From the NCBI GenBank assembly GCA_965262485.1, contig OZ253540.1, positions 3,906,001-3,970,000 on the forward strand: DNA of 64,000 nucleotides. The letters are read 5' to 3'. The notes beneath the pieces were generated by a model. It was not told the DNA's origin, ran no database searches, and saw only the letters and a list, made by a program, of their open reading frames with translations. Of the stretch, positions 42,906 through 51,374 are shown piece after piece. The translations under genes were made by a program, and so were the position numbers. Numbering within the stretch: the first letter of the stretch is position 1; each line of letters starts with the position of its first letter. The stretch comes from Bin87 sp965262485 (GTDB taxonomy: Bacteria; Chloroflexota; Dehalococcoidia; Lucifugimonadales; UBA3495).

Positions 42906-43925
42906 ATGAACATAGTTTCACTGGAACGTTTTGAGATGATCGGCCCGCTGGGCAGCGGCGCCGATTATGACGTGCGCGCGGCCACGGACCGGGAAACCGG
43001 ATTGCCCGTGGTGCTGAAACGTCCGAGTCCGCAGGCGGTGAGGCGGCAGACGCACGGCGGCATCGAGGAGCGCACCAACCGGACTCTGGAGGCGTATGAG
43101 GCCGGGGGGCAATTGTGCGCGGCGGTTCCGCGGGTGATCGGCGTGACCGAGGTTGCCATCCATGACGACTACTTCAACGAGGATTTGGGCCAGGAATATC
43201 GGGTGCGCGTGGAAGAACGGGCGACGGGGATACCGCTGGTGGGAGACCCACGCAGCCGAATTCTAAGGGTGCCCATCGGGCTGGGGCAGAACCTGTTTGC
43301 GCTGCATCCGCTGGCCCGGCCAGAGGGTGTTGTCGAATGGCCCATTCAAACGCAACTGGTGGAAGCCCAGGAAATTTTTGCCGCCGCCGGTTATGCGCTG
43401 CTGGATTTGGGGCCGCACAATGTATTTTATTCGCCTGGCGAGGGCAAAATCTCGCTCATCGATTCCGGGGCGCTGGTGGGCGTGGATGATCACCGGCCCC
43501 AGGGGAATCGGGGCCCCCAGGACGTACACGATTTTTACGTAGAGATGCTGAAATTTTACATCTCACCTTTGTTGCCGCCGGCCGACCCAGCCGGGTATTA
43601 CGACCCGTATAATCAGAGGCCGGTGATTTCGCTGGAACAGGAATGTGACGAATTGGCAGCGTCATTTTCCGGAACGGCTGAGGATCTTCGGGAGGCAATT
43701 ACCGCGTGCATCGGCAAGGTTCGCGGCCGGTCGTACGGCAGCGTAAGCGAGTTCGGAAAAGACTTGCAGGATTGCCTCCACCTGATTACCATCCGTAACA
43801 GTAGTTTGTCCGAGGGTGAAACGGCGCGGGGCGCGTGGAATACGGCCTTGCAGCGGTTGACGGAAGACCACTGGACACGCTATCGATTCAACGCAGAGAT
43901 TGAACTTACCAACCTGTCTGCCTGA
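42906..43925 (+). CDS. Divergent protein-kinase-like protein
   Basis: The 339-residue product has a kinase-like layout. A glycine-rich start IGPLGSGADYDVRAATDRET is followed by VVLKRP with the ATP Lys, and later AGYALLDLGPHNVFYSPGEG with LIDSGALVG. In the latter, D-x-GPHN looks like the catalytic loop and IDSG replaces DFG. The C-terminal part (about 250-339) is helical. It is paired with a PP2C-type phosphatase gene 37 nt downstream, a classic arrangement for opposing Ser/Thr phosphorylation. The activity is unproven because the motifs are atypical. Confidence 0.6.
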   Translation: MNIVSLERFEMIGPLGSGADYDVRAATDRETGLPVVLKRPSPQAVRRQTHGGIEERTNRTLEAYEAGGQLCAAVPRVIGVTEVAIHDDYFNEDLGQEYRVRVEERATGIPLVGDPRSRILRVPIGLGQNLFALHPLARPEGVVEWPIQTQLVEAQEIFAAAGYALLDLGPHNVFYSPGEGKISLIDSGALVGVDDHRPQGNRGPQDVHDFYVEMLKFYISPLLPPADPAGYYDPYNQRPVISLEQECDELAASFSGTAEDLREAITACIGKVRGRSYGSVSEFGKDLQDCLHLITIRNSSLSEGETARGAWNTALQRLTEDHWTRYRFNAEIELTNLSA

Positions 43926-43962
43926 TTCCAGCAACTCATAACACTGCGAGGACTGAAGAATC

Positions 43963-44643
43963 ATGCTCACGAGTTCGTTGGCTACACTCCACGACAACTC
44001 CGCCCACGGCGAAGACACCTACCTGATTCGCGACCTTGGCGACGGCAACTTTCTGGACGTGGTGCTGGACGGTGTTACCGGACACGGGGGAAACGAAGCC
44101 AGCACGTCGGTTGCGGATGCCCTGCGCGATATCAGCATAGCCGGCCCCGATGACATCGTTGCCGTCCTGAATGAACAGAACGAAGATTTCTTTCAGGTGG
44201 GGGGCGGGCGGTTTCTGCTGACCACCTTTTCGGCGTCGCTGTATTTGAATGGGCAACTGCACATCGTAAGTGTTGGAGACAGCCCGATATACGTGATCCG
44301 GCCCGACAGCCATGAACAGTTCAGCGGGCGGCACGGCGGATTGATACGCCTGGGGGTATCTCAGGCGATTGGAGCGGAGGAGAAGCTGACAGTGTTTCAA
44401 ACCACGGCGGACATCACCCACGCAGACCGGCTGGTTGCCTGTACGGACGGGGTGAGCGACAATCTGCTTGCCGACGAGCTGATGAACATCGTGCGGGCCG
44501 CCGCAGACGCTGACGATGCCAGCGGGCAGGTGTCGGCGCTGGTGAATCAGCACATCGAACAAGGCCGGGACATACGGTTCAGGGGTGGAAGGTTCCGCCA
44601 CGACGACGAAACGGCCATCTTCAGGTTTTTTGGCGCTGGGTAG
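43963..44643 (+). CDS. PP2C-type Ser/Thr protein phosphatase
   Basis: This 226-residue PPM phosphatase has ARGED-like HGEDTYLIRDLG, the metal-binding segment VVLDGVTGHGGNEASTSVAD, VSVGDSPIYVIRPDS, LVACTDGVSDNL and the final DDETAIFRFF. It lacks a long regulatory domain. It follows the kinase-like gene and probably removes the phosphates that kinase adds, if it is active. A 230-bp gap to the next gene contains no further gene. Confidence 0.88.
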   Translation: MLTSSLATLHDNSAHGEDTYLIRDLGDGNFLDVVLDGVTGHGGNEASTSVADALRDISIAGPDDIVAVLNEQNEDFFQVGGGRFLLTTFSASLYLNGQLHIVSVGDSPIYVIRPDSHEQFSGRHGGLIRLGVSQAIGAEEKLTVFQTTADITHADRLVACTDGVSDNLLADELMNIVRAAADADDASGQVSALVNQHIEQGRDIRFRGGRFRHDDETAIFRFFGAG

Positions 44644-44874
44644 CACTGCGCCATTGCCGGCCTCGCCGCCGGATTGTGGTGGGAAGACCCCAAAGGCTCA
44701 CGCGGGGAGTGCAACGTTAGCCCGAACTAATGAACGAATCGTTAGCGCGCGGCGCGGGCAGCGCCATATTCTGCATGTGTTAGACTATCCGGCAGGCTGA
44801 ACTAGCCGCGGTCGTAATGAACAGTCCACACTCGGGCTAGGGCCCGGATTTTGCCGGGGTGCAAGGAGAGGAAA

Positions 44875-45987
44875 TTGGGCAAGATTAAGGTTGCCATCAT
44901 TGGCGTGGGTAACTGCGCATCGTCCCTGGTGCAGGGCCTGAGCAAATACGTTGAAGTGCCGGATGACGAGGTTGTCCCCGGAGTGATGCACAATCGCATC
45001 GGGGAATATCGCATCGAGGATATTGAGGTTGTGGCTGCGTTTGACGTGGACCGTAACAAGGTGGGCAAAGACCTTTCGCAGGCCATTTTTACCGAACCCA
45101 ACAATACGATCAAGTTCTCCGACGTGCCTTACCTGGGTGTGCCGGTGGAGCGCGGAATGACTCACGACGGGATCGGGCGCTACTTGGCCGACGTGGTGGT
45201 GAAGTCGCCTCACAGCACCGCGGACATTTCGGGAATCCTGAAGGACCGCGAGGTGGACGTGGTCATCAATTACCTGCCGGTGGGCAGTGAGATGGCGACC
45301 AAATGGTACGTGGAGCAGATTCTTGACGCGCGCTGTGCCATGATCAACTGCATCCCGGTGTTCATCGCCCGCGAAGATTACTGGCGGGGCCGGTTCGAGG
45401 AACGCGGCGTACCCATCATCGGCGACGATATCAAGTCGCAGGTTGGGGCCACCATAGTTCACCGCGTGCTGACGCGCCTGATGGAAAACCGGGGCGCGGA
45501 GATCGACAATACGTACCAGCTGAACTTCGGTGGCAATACCGATTTTCTGAACATGCTGGAGCGCGAACGTCTGATATCCAAAAAAATATCCAAGACCGGG
45601 TCGGTTACCAGCCAGATGGACGAAGAGCCGGAAGCCGATATGATCCACATTGGCCCCAGCGACCACGTGCCGTGGCTGCAGGACCGGAAATGGTGCTACA
45701 TCCATATTGACGGGAAGGTGTTTGGCGGGGCTCCGGTGAAGCTGGAAGTGAAACTGGAGGTTTGGGATAGCCCAAACTCGGCGGGCGTGGTGGTAGATGC
45801 CATCCGGTGCGCCAAGCTGGCGCTGGACCACGGTCAGAGCGGCGCAGTCTTCGGTCCGTCGGCATACTTCATGAAGAGTCCGCCGATCCAGTTTACCGAT
45901 TCCGAAGCCCACGATATGGTGGAGGCGTTCATCGCCGACCCGGAGGTAGCGGCAGCGCAGATCGTGAGACCCGGAGGCGATGAGTAG
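44875..45987 (+). CDS. ino1: Inositol-3-phosphate synthase (myo-inositol-1-phosphate synthase)
   Basis: The 370-residue NAD-dependent enzyme converts glucose 6-phosphate to inositol 3-phosphate. It has IGVGNCASSLVQGL at the dinucleotide site, VVINYLPVGSEMATKWYVEQ, GDDIKSQVGATIVHRVL with the active-site Lys, and SDHVPWLQDRKWCYIHIDGK. The length fits the short actinobacterial/archaeal type. I start it at TTG 44875 because AAGGAG lies about 8 nt upstream (GCAAGGAGAGGAAATTG). It is the first gene of a run with a PimA-like mannosyltransferase and a CDP-alcohol phosphotransferase: a complete inositol phospholipid route. Confidence 0.93.
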   Translation: MGKIKVAIIGVGNCASSLVQGLSKYVEVPDDEVVPGVMHNRIGEYRIEDIEVVAAFDVDRNKVGKDLSQAIFTEPNNTIKFSDVPYLGVPVERGMTHDGIGRYLADVVVKSPHSTADISGILKDREVDVVINYLPVGSEMATKWYVEQILDARCAMINCIPVFIAREDYWRGRFEERGVPIIGDDIKSQVGATIVHRVLTRLMENRGAEIDNTYQLNFGGNTDFLNMLERERLISKKISKTGSVTSQMDEEPEADMIHIGPSDHVPWLQDRKWCYIHIDGKVFGGAPVKLEVKLEVWDSPNSAGVVVDAIRCAKLALDHGQSGAVFGPSAYFMKSPPIQFTDSEAHDMVEAFIADPEVAAAQIVRPGGDE

Positions 45988-46044
45988 GGCCAACAACGTG
46001 CCGTAGCCCGGTGATGCTGTGTTGGCAGTGAGATAGCCAGGGCC

Positions 46045-47199
46045 ATGAAAATCGCCATGGTGTCTCCCTACGACTTCACCTGGCCCGGCGGTGTCAACGC
46101 CCACGTGGCTCAGTTGTCTGCTGAATTAGGGGAACGCGGGCATTGCGTGCAGGTTATCGCACCGCAGACGCCGCAACGACCGTTGACTGCTGACATTGAC
46201 GACGGGCGTTTCATACCGATGGGCCGCACGGTGCGACTAGCGGCCGGCGGGTCCACGGCGCGGGTATCGATGTCGCCCTGGATCTACCCGCGGGTTCGGA
46301 ACCTGATGGCCCGGGAATCTTTTGACGTGGTACACGTTCACGAACCGCTGGCTCCCCTGCTGCCCTGGATGGTGCTGCAACACTCCAGGTCGGTGAATAT
46401 CGGCACCTTTCATGCTTTCTCCGAACGCCACCGACTGTACCGATGCTGGCGGCCGGCGTTGGGGCGCTGGCAGCAGCGATTGCACGGTCGGATAGCGGTA
46501 TCTCCGGCGGCGCGTTCGTTCGTGGCTCCGCATTTTCCAGGGCACGATTACCGCATCATTCCCAACGGTATCGACTACGACCGTTTTGCCCGGGGCGAGG
46601 CTTTCCCGCATCTGCGCGACGGGAGGTTCAACGTGCTGTTCGTGGGTCGAAAAGACGAGCGGAAAGGATTGCGCTACCTGGTAGATGCCTTCGCCCGATT
46701 GCGCGCTGAACGGGACGACCTGCGCCTGATAATCGTGGGGCCCGGCGGGCTGGACAAAGAGAGTCAACGCACTGTCGCCGCGCTGACCCGCATGGACGCG
46801 GAATCGGTGATGGATGCCGGCGCGGTGTCTTATCAGGATTTGCCCCGCTACTACGCCAGCGCCGACGTATTCTGCAGCCCGGCCACCGGCGGGGAGAGTT
46901 TCGGAATCGTGTTGCTGGAAGCGATGGCGGCCGGGGCGCCGGTGGTGGCTTCTGATATCGACGGGTACCGGGACGTGATTGCCCACGAGCAACAGGGGTT
47001 GTTGACCACGCCCCGGGATCCGGGCGCGGTTGCCAGTGCGATCAGGCGCATCGCGGACAGCCCGGAACTGGCAGCGCGGTTGTCGGCGGCCGGCCGGAAA
47101 GCGGCGGCGGGCTATCGTTGGCAAGTAATCGCCTCCGACGTGGAGGAATATTATTACCAGTGCATCGAGGAGGCCAGTATCCGTGGCATTGCCAGGTAG
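46045..47199 (+). CDS. GT4 glycosyltransferase, PimA-like (phosphatidylinositol mannosyltransferase)
   Basis: The 384-residue GT-B enzyme starts MKIAMVSPYDFTWPGGVNAH, almost the signature start of mycobacterial PimA (GGVxxHV). It has IIPNGIDYDRFARGEAFPHL, VLFVGRKDERKGLRYLVDAF, and the EX7E motif in PATGGESFGIVLLEAMAAGA. PimA transfers mannose from GDP-mannose to phosphatidylinositol on the inner face of the membrane. Its stop overlaps the CDP-alcohol phosphotransferase gene by 17 nt, supporting a joint function in glycolipid synthesis. The exact sugar is inferred. Confidence 0.85.
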   Translation: MKIAMVSPYDFTWPGGVNAHVAQLSAELGERGHCVQVIAPQTPQRPLTADIDDGRFIPMGRTVRLAAGGSTARVSMSPWIYPRVRNLMARESFDVVHVHEPLAPLLPWMVLQHSRSVNIGTFHAFSERHRLYRCWRPALGRWQQRLHGRIAVSPAARSFVAPHFPGHDYRIIPNGIDYDRFARGEAFPHLRDGRFNVLFVGRKDERKGLRYLVDAFARLRAERDDLRLIIVGPGGLDKESQRTVAALTRMDAESVMDAGAVSYQDLPRYYASADVFCSPATGGESFGIVLLEAMAAGAPVVASDIDGYRDVIAHEQQGLLTTPRDPGAVASAIRRIADSPELAARLSAAGRKAAAGYRWQVIASDVEEYYYQCIEEASIRGIAR

Positions 47200-47815
47200 A
47201 GAGCAGTTCAGGGCTGCGGTTTTGCGGTACGTAGAGATTCCCGGAGCGCGGGGGCTGAACGCGGTGGGACTCACTCCCAATATCGTCACGGTGTTCGGTT
47301 TCCTGGTATGCGTTGCCGCAGCGGCGCTGGTAGCCATGGACTGGCCGCTGTACGGCGGGATCGTGTTTCTGGCGGGCAGCTTTCTCGACCTGTTTGACGG
47401 GGCGCTGGCCAGGCTGACCAACCGGGCATCTCCCTTCGGCGCGCTGCTGGATTCGGTGTTCGACCGGTTAGGTGAGGCGGCGTTGTTCGTGGGCCTGGGT
47501 TTGTATTACCTTTGGGCGGAACTGGAGCCGAATCAACTGTTGCTGAGTATGCTGGCGGTGCTTTTGGGACTGGTGTTTTCGCAGGGTGTTTCGTACCTGC
47601 GGGCCAGGGGCGAAGGGCTGGGGGCATTCACGCGATCGGGCATCATGACGCGGTCGGAGCGGGTGGTTATTCTGGGCGCCGGGTTGATTGCGGAAGGGTT
47701 GGCGCCGGTTCCGATTATGGTGTGGGTGATTTGGCTGATCGCCGCGGTGTCCTGCTTTACCCTTTTCCAACGGATGTTTACGATACGGGGAATACTGGAC
47801 AGAGAGGGAGAGTAA
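47183..47815 (+). CDS. CDP-alcohol phosphatidyltransferase, probably phosphatidylinositol(-phosphate) synthase
   Basis: This 210-residue polytopic membrane protein carries the family motif D-x2-D-G-x2-A-R-x8-G-x3-D-x3-D as DLFDGALARLTNRASPFGAL followed by LDSVFD. Six or so membrane segments follow the layout of PgsA/PIP synthase. Together with ino1 upstream it should join inositol phosphate to CDP-diacylglycerol. It starts at a GTG within the end of the glycosyltransferase gene. The last about 30 nt of the gene are repeated at 48757-48790 as part of the Uma2 gene duplication. Confidence 0.87.
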   Translation: MALPGREQFRAAVLRYVEIPGARGLNAVGLTPNIVTVFGFLVCVAAAALVAMDWPLYGGIVFLAGSFLDLFDGALARLTNRASPFGALLDSVFDRLGEAALFVGLGLYYLWAELEPNQLLLSMLAVLLGLVFSQGVSYLRARGEGLGAFTRSGIMTRSERVVILGAGLIAEGLAPVPIMVWVIWLIAAVSCFTLFQRMFTIRGILDREGE

Positions 47816-47819
47816 TCTG

Positions 47820-48533
47820 ATGGTGGCCAAGCCTATTACTGAACTGCCCACAACTCTGCGAGAGGCGATGTGGGTGGACGGCGACCCGGAGCCGGCCCCG
47901 CTGGTTCTGGACTTTCGCCCGGTTCTGGAGCTGATGGCCCGCCTCGAATTGACCGATCGGGATATAGACCGCTGGCTGATTGAGTTCAATCACGCCAACC
48001 ACGAACTGGTGGGCAAACTGGAACTTGACGCCGACGGAGTGCTGTTGGCAACGCCGATGCTGGGCGTGAAAGGCTCCCGAGACGAGACTCAAGTCTTTGC
48101 CGTCCTGAACATTTGGTGCAGAGAGTACGGCGGCAATGCCCACGGTTCCCGGTTGGGCGTCCGTCTGCCCAACGGGCAACGCTATGCGCCGGATGCGGCC
48201 TGGATTTCGCCCGAGCAGCAGGCCAACCGTCCGCCGCCCTATCCCGCGCCGGATGACTGGCTCCTCCCATTCTGCCCTGCCTTTGTCGTTGAAGTGCGCT
48301 CCCGCAGCGACCGTCTGGCGGCGTTGCAGCGCAAGATGGCAGAGTATATCGACAACGGCGCGCTGCTGGCATGGCTCATCGACCCCTTCCAGCGGCAGGT
48401 GCACGTGTATCGCCCCGGCGTTGCGCCGGAAGCGCTGGACGACCCGGAGACGGTGAGTGGCGAGCCGGAGCTGCCGGGGTTTGTGTTTGAGGTGCGCCGG
48501 CGGATATTTGACTTGCGTCAACCCGCAGAGTGA
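47820..48533 (+). CDS. Uma2-family nuclease-like protein, copy 1
   Basis: The 237-residue protein belongs to the Uma2 (DUF820) family with a PD-(D/E)XK-like fold. LPNGQRYAPDAAWISPEQQA provides the PD, and FVVEVRSRSDRLAALQRKMA the E-x-x. MAEYIDNGALLAWLIDPFQR is the conserved C-terminal part. The family is often expanded in cyanobacteria and Chloroflexi, with unknown function. It starts 5 nt after the CDP-alcohol gene, behind GGGAGAG. A second copy lies at 48790. Confidence 0.85.
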   Translation: MVAKPITELPTTLREAMWVDGDPEPAPLVLDFRPVLELMARLELTDRDIDRWLIEFNHANHELVGKLELDADGVLLATPMLGVKGSRDETQVFAVLNIWCREYGGNAHGSRLGVRLPNGQRYAPDAAWISPEQQANRPPPYPAPDDWLLPFCPAFVVEVRSRSDRLAALQRKMAEYIDNGALLAWLIDPFQRQVHVYRPGVAPEALDDPETVSGEPELPGFVFEVRRRIFDLRQPAE

Positions 48534-48549
48534 AGCATCGGAGCGCGTT

Positions 48550-48750
48550 GCCAGGGGACGCCCCTCACCCCCGGCCCCTCTCCCGTAGGGCGAGGGGATC
48601 GCCCACTTTAATCTGTCATTGCGAGGAGCGCCAGCGACGTGGCAATCCCGTAGCCGTAGCAATGGCGGTTTGCCGACGTGTGTTCAACCTCAACGAGATT
48701 GCCACGTCGCTACGCTCCTCGCAATGACATGAGGAAAACCGAAAGGCCCT
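48550..48750. repeat. Dispersed repeats separating the Uma2 copies
   Basis: Contains CCCCTCTCCCGTAGGGCGAG (48577-48600) and a CATTGCGAGGAGCG...GCTCCTCGCAATGAC element (48616-48727), ending at CGAAAGGCCCTGGATACGGG where the duplicated unit begins. Confidence 0.8.
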
Positions 48751-48789
48751 GGATACGGGGGATACTGGAGAGACAGGGAGAGTAATCTG

Positions 48790-49503
48790 ATGGTAGCCAA
48801 GCCTATTACTGAACTGCCCGCAACTCTGCGAGAGGCGATGTGGATGGACGGCGACCCGGAGCCGGCCCCGCTGGTTCTGGATTTTCGCCCAGTGCTGGAA
48901 CTGATGGCCCGGCTCGAATTGACCGAGCAAGATGTGGACCGCTGGCTAATCGAATTCAACCACGCCAACAGTGGCCTGGTGGGAAAGCTGGAACTGGACG
49001 CCGAGGGAGGCTTGCTAATATCGCCTATGTTGAGAGATGAAGGCGCGCGAGACGAAGCGGAAACCCTGACTGACTTGAACATTTGGTGCAGAGAGTACGG
49101 CGGCAATGCCTACGGTTCCCGGTTGGGCGTCCGTCTGCCCAACGGCCAACGCTATGCGCCGGATGCGGCCTGGATTTCGCCGGAGCAGCAGGCCAACCGT
49201 CCGCCGCCCTATCCCGCGCCGGATGACTGGCTCCTCCCATTCTGCCCTGCCTTTGTCGTTGAAGTGCGCTCCCGCAGCGACCGTCTGGCGGCGTTGCAGC
49301 GCAAGATGGCAGAGTATATCGACAACGGCGCGCTGCTGGCATGGCTCATCGACCCCTTCCAGCGGCAGGTGCACGTGTATCGCCCCGGCGTTGCGCCGGA
49401 AGCGCTGGACGACCCGGAGAGGGTGAGTGGGGAGCCGGAGCTGCCGGGGTTTGTGTTTGAGGTGCGCCGGCGGATTTTTGACTTGCGCCAACCCGCAGAA
49501 TGA
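48790..49503 (+). CDS. Uma2-family nuclease-like protein, copy 2
   Basis: This 237-residue paralogue is almost identical to copy 1 over the last about 145 codons (from IWCREYGGNA to the stop), but has diverged by many substitutions between about residues 40 and 90. The same conserved LPNGQRYAPDAAWISPEQQA and VVEVRSRSDRL are present. The upstream 30 nt and the downstream GAAGCATCGGAGCGCGTTGC sequence are duplicated too. The uneven divergence suggests gene conversion of the 3' half. Confidence 0.85.
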   Translation: MVAKPITELPATLREAMWMDGDPEPAPLVLDFRPVLELMARLELTEQDVDRWLIEFNHANSGLVGKLELDAEGGLLISPMLRDEGARDEAETLTDLNIWCREYGGNAYGSRLGVRLPNGQRYAPDAAWISPEQQANRPPPYPAPDDWLLPFCPAFVVEVRSRSDRLAALQRKMAEYIDNGALLAWLIDPFQRQVHVYRPGVAPEALDDPERVSGEPELPGFVFEVRRRIFDLRQPAE

Positions 49504-49589
49504 AGCATCGGAGCGCGTTGCCAGGGTATTTCGATTATCGGAACGCGGCGGTCAAGAATAGACTGGCGACAGCGTTGGTCGCTGCGCTT

Positions 49590-49725
49590 GCGAGATTGCC
49601 ACCTCCGTATCAAGTACGGGGTCGCAATGACATCGGATTGGGATGATCCTTCGACAGGCTCAGGACGAGCGGGGTGGGGGCACCGAGATTGCCACGTCGC
49701 TGACGCTCCTCGCAATGACAGCTGG
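49590..49725. repeat. Dispersed repeats upstream of ribH
   Basis: Contains a GATTGCCAC...TCGCAATGAC element with a CTCCGTATCAAGTACGGGG core (49595-49632), a CTTCGACAGGCTCAGGACGA unit (49649-49672) and a GATTGCCACGTCGCTGACGC element (49684-49720). Confidence 0.8.
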
Positions 49726-49836
49726 GAGGGTTGGGCGGTAATGACATTGTTGACGGCTACGTAGTACACTGGCCGGGAATTTGGCTGACGGATTTTCGCG
49801 TCGATTGATTCCGGCCACCGCACAGGAGATGAGAGC

Positions 49837-50310
49837 TTGCCACGAGATCTTAACGCAGGAATAGATGGTTCGGGGCTCCGCGTGGCCGTTGTAGCCGCCC
49901 GGTTCAACAACGTTATCACCAAAAACCTGATGGAAGGGGCGCTGTCCACGCTGGCGCAGTACGGGGTGCGGGATAACGACATTGCTACCGCGTGGGTTCC
50001 TGGGTCTTTCGAATTGCCGGTGGTGGCAAAGACCCTGGCGGCGTCGGGACAGTACGACGCCGTGATCTGCCTGGGGGCGGTAATCCGTGGGGAAACCAGC
50101 CATTACGACATGGTGTGCAATCAGGCCGCGTCGGGCATTGCCGCGGTTAGCAGGGAAACGGGCATACCGACGATGTTCGGGGTTTTGACGACGGAAAATC
50201 TGGAGCAGGCCATCAACCGATCGGGCGGGAAAGTGGGCAACCTGGGATCGGATTGCGCGGTGGGGGCGATTGAGTCGGCCCGGCTGTTGCAGTCGATCAA
50301 GACGACCTGA
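49837..50310 (+). CDS. ribH: 6,7-dimethyl-8-ribityllumazine synthase
   Basis: The 157-residue enzyme condenses 5-amino-6-ribitylaminouracil with dihydroxybutanone phosphate in riboflavin synthesis. It has VAARFNNVITKNLMEGALST, WVPGSFELPVVAKTLA, CLGAVIRGETSHYDMVCNQA with the catalytic His, and GVLTTENLEQAINRSG. The start is a TTG with CAGGAGATGAGAGC upstream. No other rib genes lie next to it. FMN supply suits the many flavin enzymes of the window. Confidence 0.95.
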   Translation: MPRDLNAGIDGSGLRVAVVAARFNNVITKNLMEGALSTLAQYGVRDNDIATAWVPGSFELPVVAKTLAASGQYDAVICLGAVIRGETSHYDMVCNQAASGIAAVSRETGIPTMFGVLTTENLEQAINRSGGKVGNLGSDCAVGAIESARLLQSIKTT

Positions 50311-50322
50311 TTCCATATGAAT

Positions 50323-50348
50323 CGCCGGGGTTGCGGTATGCCCCGGCG
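50323..50348 (+). terminator. Possible terminator hairpin after ribH
   Basis: The stem CGCCGGGG / CCCCGGCG encloses a 10-nt loop. It is not followed by a T-run, so it may be a transcription pause or mRNA 3' end hairpin. Confidence 0.4.
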
Positions 50349-50377
50349 TACCATATTGCCTGATTAGGGTTGCATTT

Positions 50378-50416
50378 TCACCCTCACCCCAGCCCTCTCC
50401 CATCAAGGGAGAGGGG
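50378..50416. repeat. CCCTCTCCCATCAAGGGAGA hairpin family
   Basis: The unit TTTCACCCTCACCCCAGCCC runs into CTCTCCCATCAAGGGAGAGG, directly upstream of the LLM gene ribosome-binding region. The same unit occurs at 34158, 40190, 58430 and 59348. Confidence 0.8.
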
Positions 50417-50436
50417 GGCATTTTTGGAGATTTGCC

Positions 50437-51351
50437 ATGGAATTTGGCGTAACCATCCCCAATAACTGGGGTTTGGAGGACCCGCGAGCAGTGATCGAGT
50501 TTGGCCCGATGGCCGAAGAGCTGGGATACGATTCGGTGTGGGTTATGGACCACCTGTTCAACAACGGGTACATCCGGGAACGGTTGGACGACAAGCCGTA
50601 CTACCATCCAATGGCCACGCTGTCGCACATATCGGCGCTGACGTCGAAAGTGCAGCTGGGGACATCGGTACTGGTGCTGCCGTACCACAATCCGGTTGAG
50701 CTGGCGAAGTATGCCGCGACGCTGGATCAGATGTCCGGGGGGCGTGTGGTATTGGGCGTGGGAGTGGGTGCGATGACGCCCGAGTTCGAGGCGTTGGGTA
50801 TTCCGCTCAGCCAACGGGGTTCCCTGACCAACGAGTCGATGGACGTGATGCGCGAACTGTGGTCAAACGAAGACCCGCGCTATCAGAGCGCGCGCTGGGA
50901 ATTCAGCGACCTGAAGTTCTCGCCGAAACCTCGACAGGTGATGAACGGTACGCCGAACGTGCCCCTTTGGGTGGGCGGGAACAGTCCGGGAGCGCACCGG
51001 CGGGCGGCCCGGCGTGGCAACGGATGGCATCCCTCGGGGGTGACGGCGGAGGAGTTTGCGATTGGTCGGCGCCACATCATGGAACTGGCGGAAGCCGCGG
51101 GGCGAAACCCTGATGAACTGGTGATGTCGGTGCGGGTTGAGGTGGAAGCGCACGGGCATCCGTCCAGCGACCGGGCTGCGGATCGGGCGCGCTTGCCCGG
51201 CGACGACGTGGCGGGAATGGCGGCCGGCATAGCGGCATTCCGTGAGGCTGGCGTGTCGCATCTGGTGATGGCCCTGAACACCGGGGATGTGTCCCGTATT
51301 CGCGAGTTGATGCAGGTTATCGCCACCGACGTGATCCCGCAGTTCCGTTAG
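50437..51351 (+). CDS. LLM-class flavin-dependent oxidoreductase (F420-type)
   Basis: The 304-residue TIM-barrel protein starts MEFGVTIPNNWGLEDPRAVI. It contains SVWVMDHLFNNGYIRERLDD, LGTSVLVLPYHNPVELAKYA, GGRVVLGVGVGAMTPEFEAL and VPLWVGGNSPGAHRRAARRG. This pattern fits the F420-dependent luciferase-like subfamily, abundant in SAR202 and Actinobacteria. The substrate is unknown. It is preceded by a repeat and starts at an ATG after GGAGATTTGCC. Confidence 0.88.
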   Translation: MEFGVTIPNNWGLEDPRAVIEFGPMAEELGYDSVWVMDHLFNNGYIRERLDDKPYYHPMATLSHISALTSKVQLGTSVLVLPYHNPVELAKYAATLDQMSGGRVVLGVGVGAMTPEFEALGIPLSQRGSLTNESMDVMRELWSNEDPRYQSARWEFSDLKFSPKPRQVMNGTPNVPLWVGGNSPGAHRRAARRGNGWHPSGVTAEEFAIGRRHIMELAEAAGRNPDELVMSVRVEVEAHGHPSSDRAADRARLPGDDVAGMAAGIAAFREAGVSHLVMALNTGDVSRIRELMQVIATDVIPQFR

Positions 51352-51374
51352 TCGGGCCGGATGGGCAGGCGGGG

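Noticed and set aside
44785..46104. Long minus-strand open frame of 439 codons
   Set aside because: It mirrors the inositol phosphate synthase gene.
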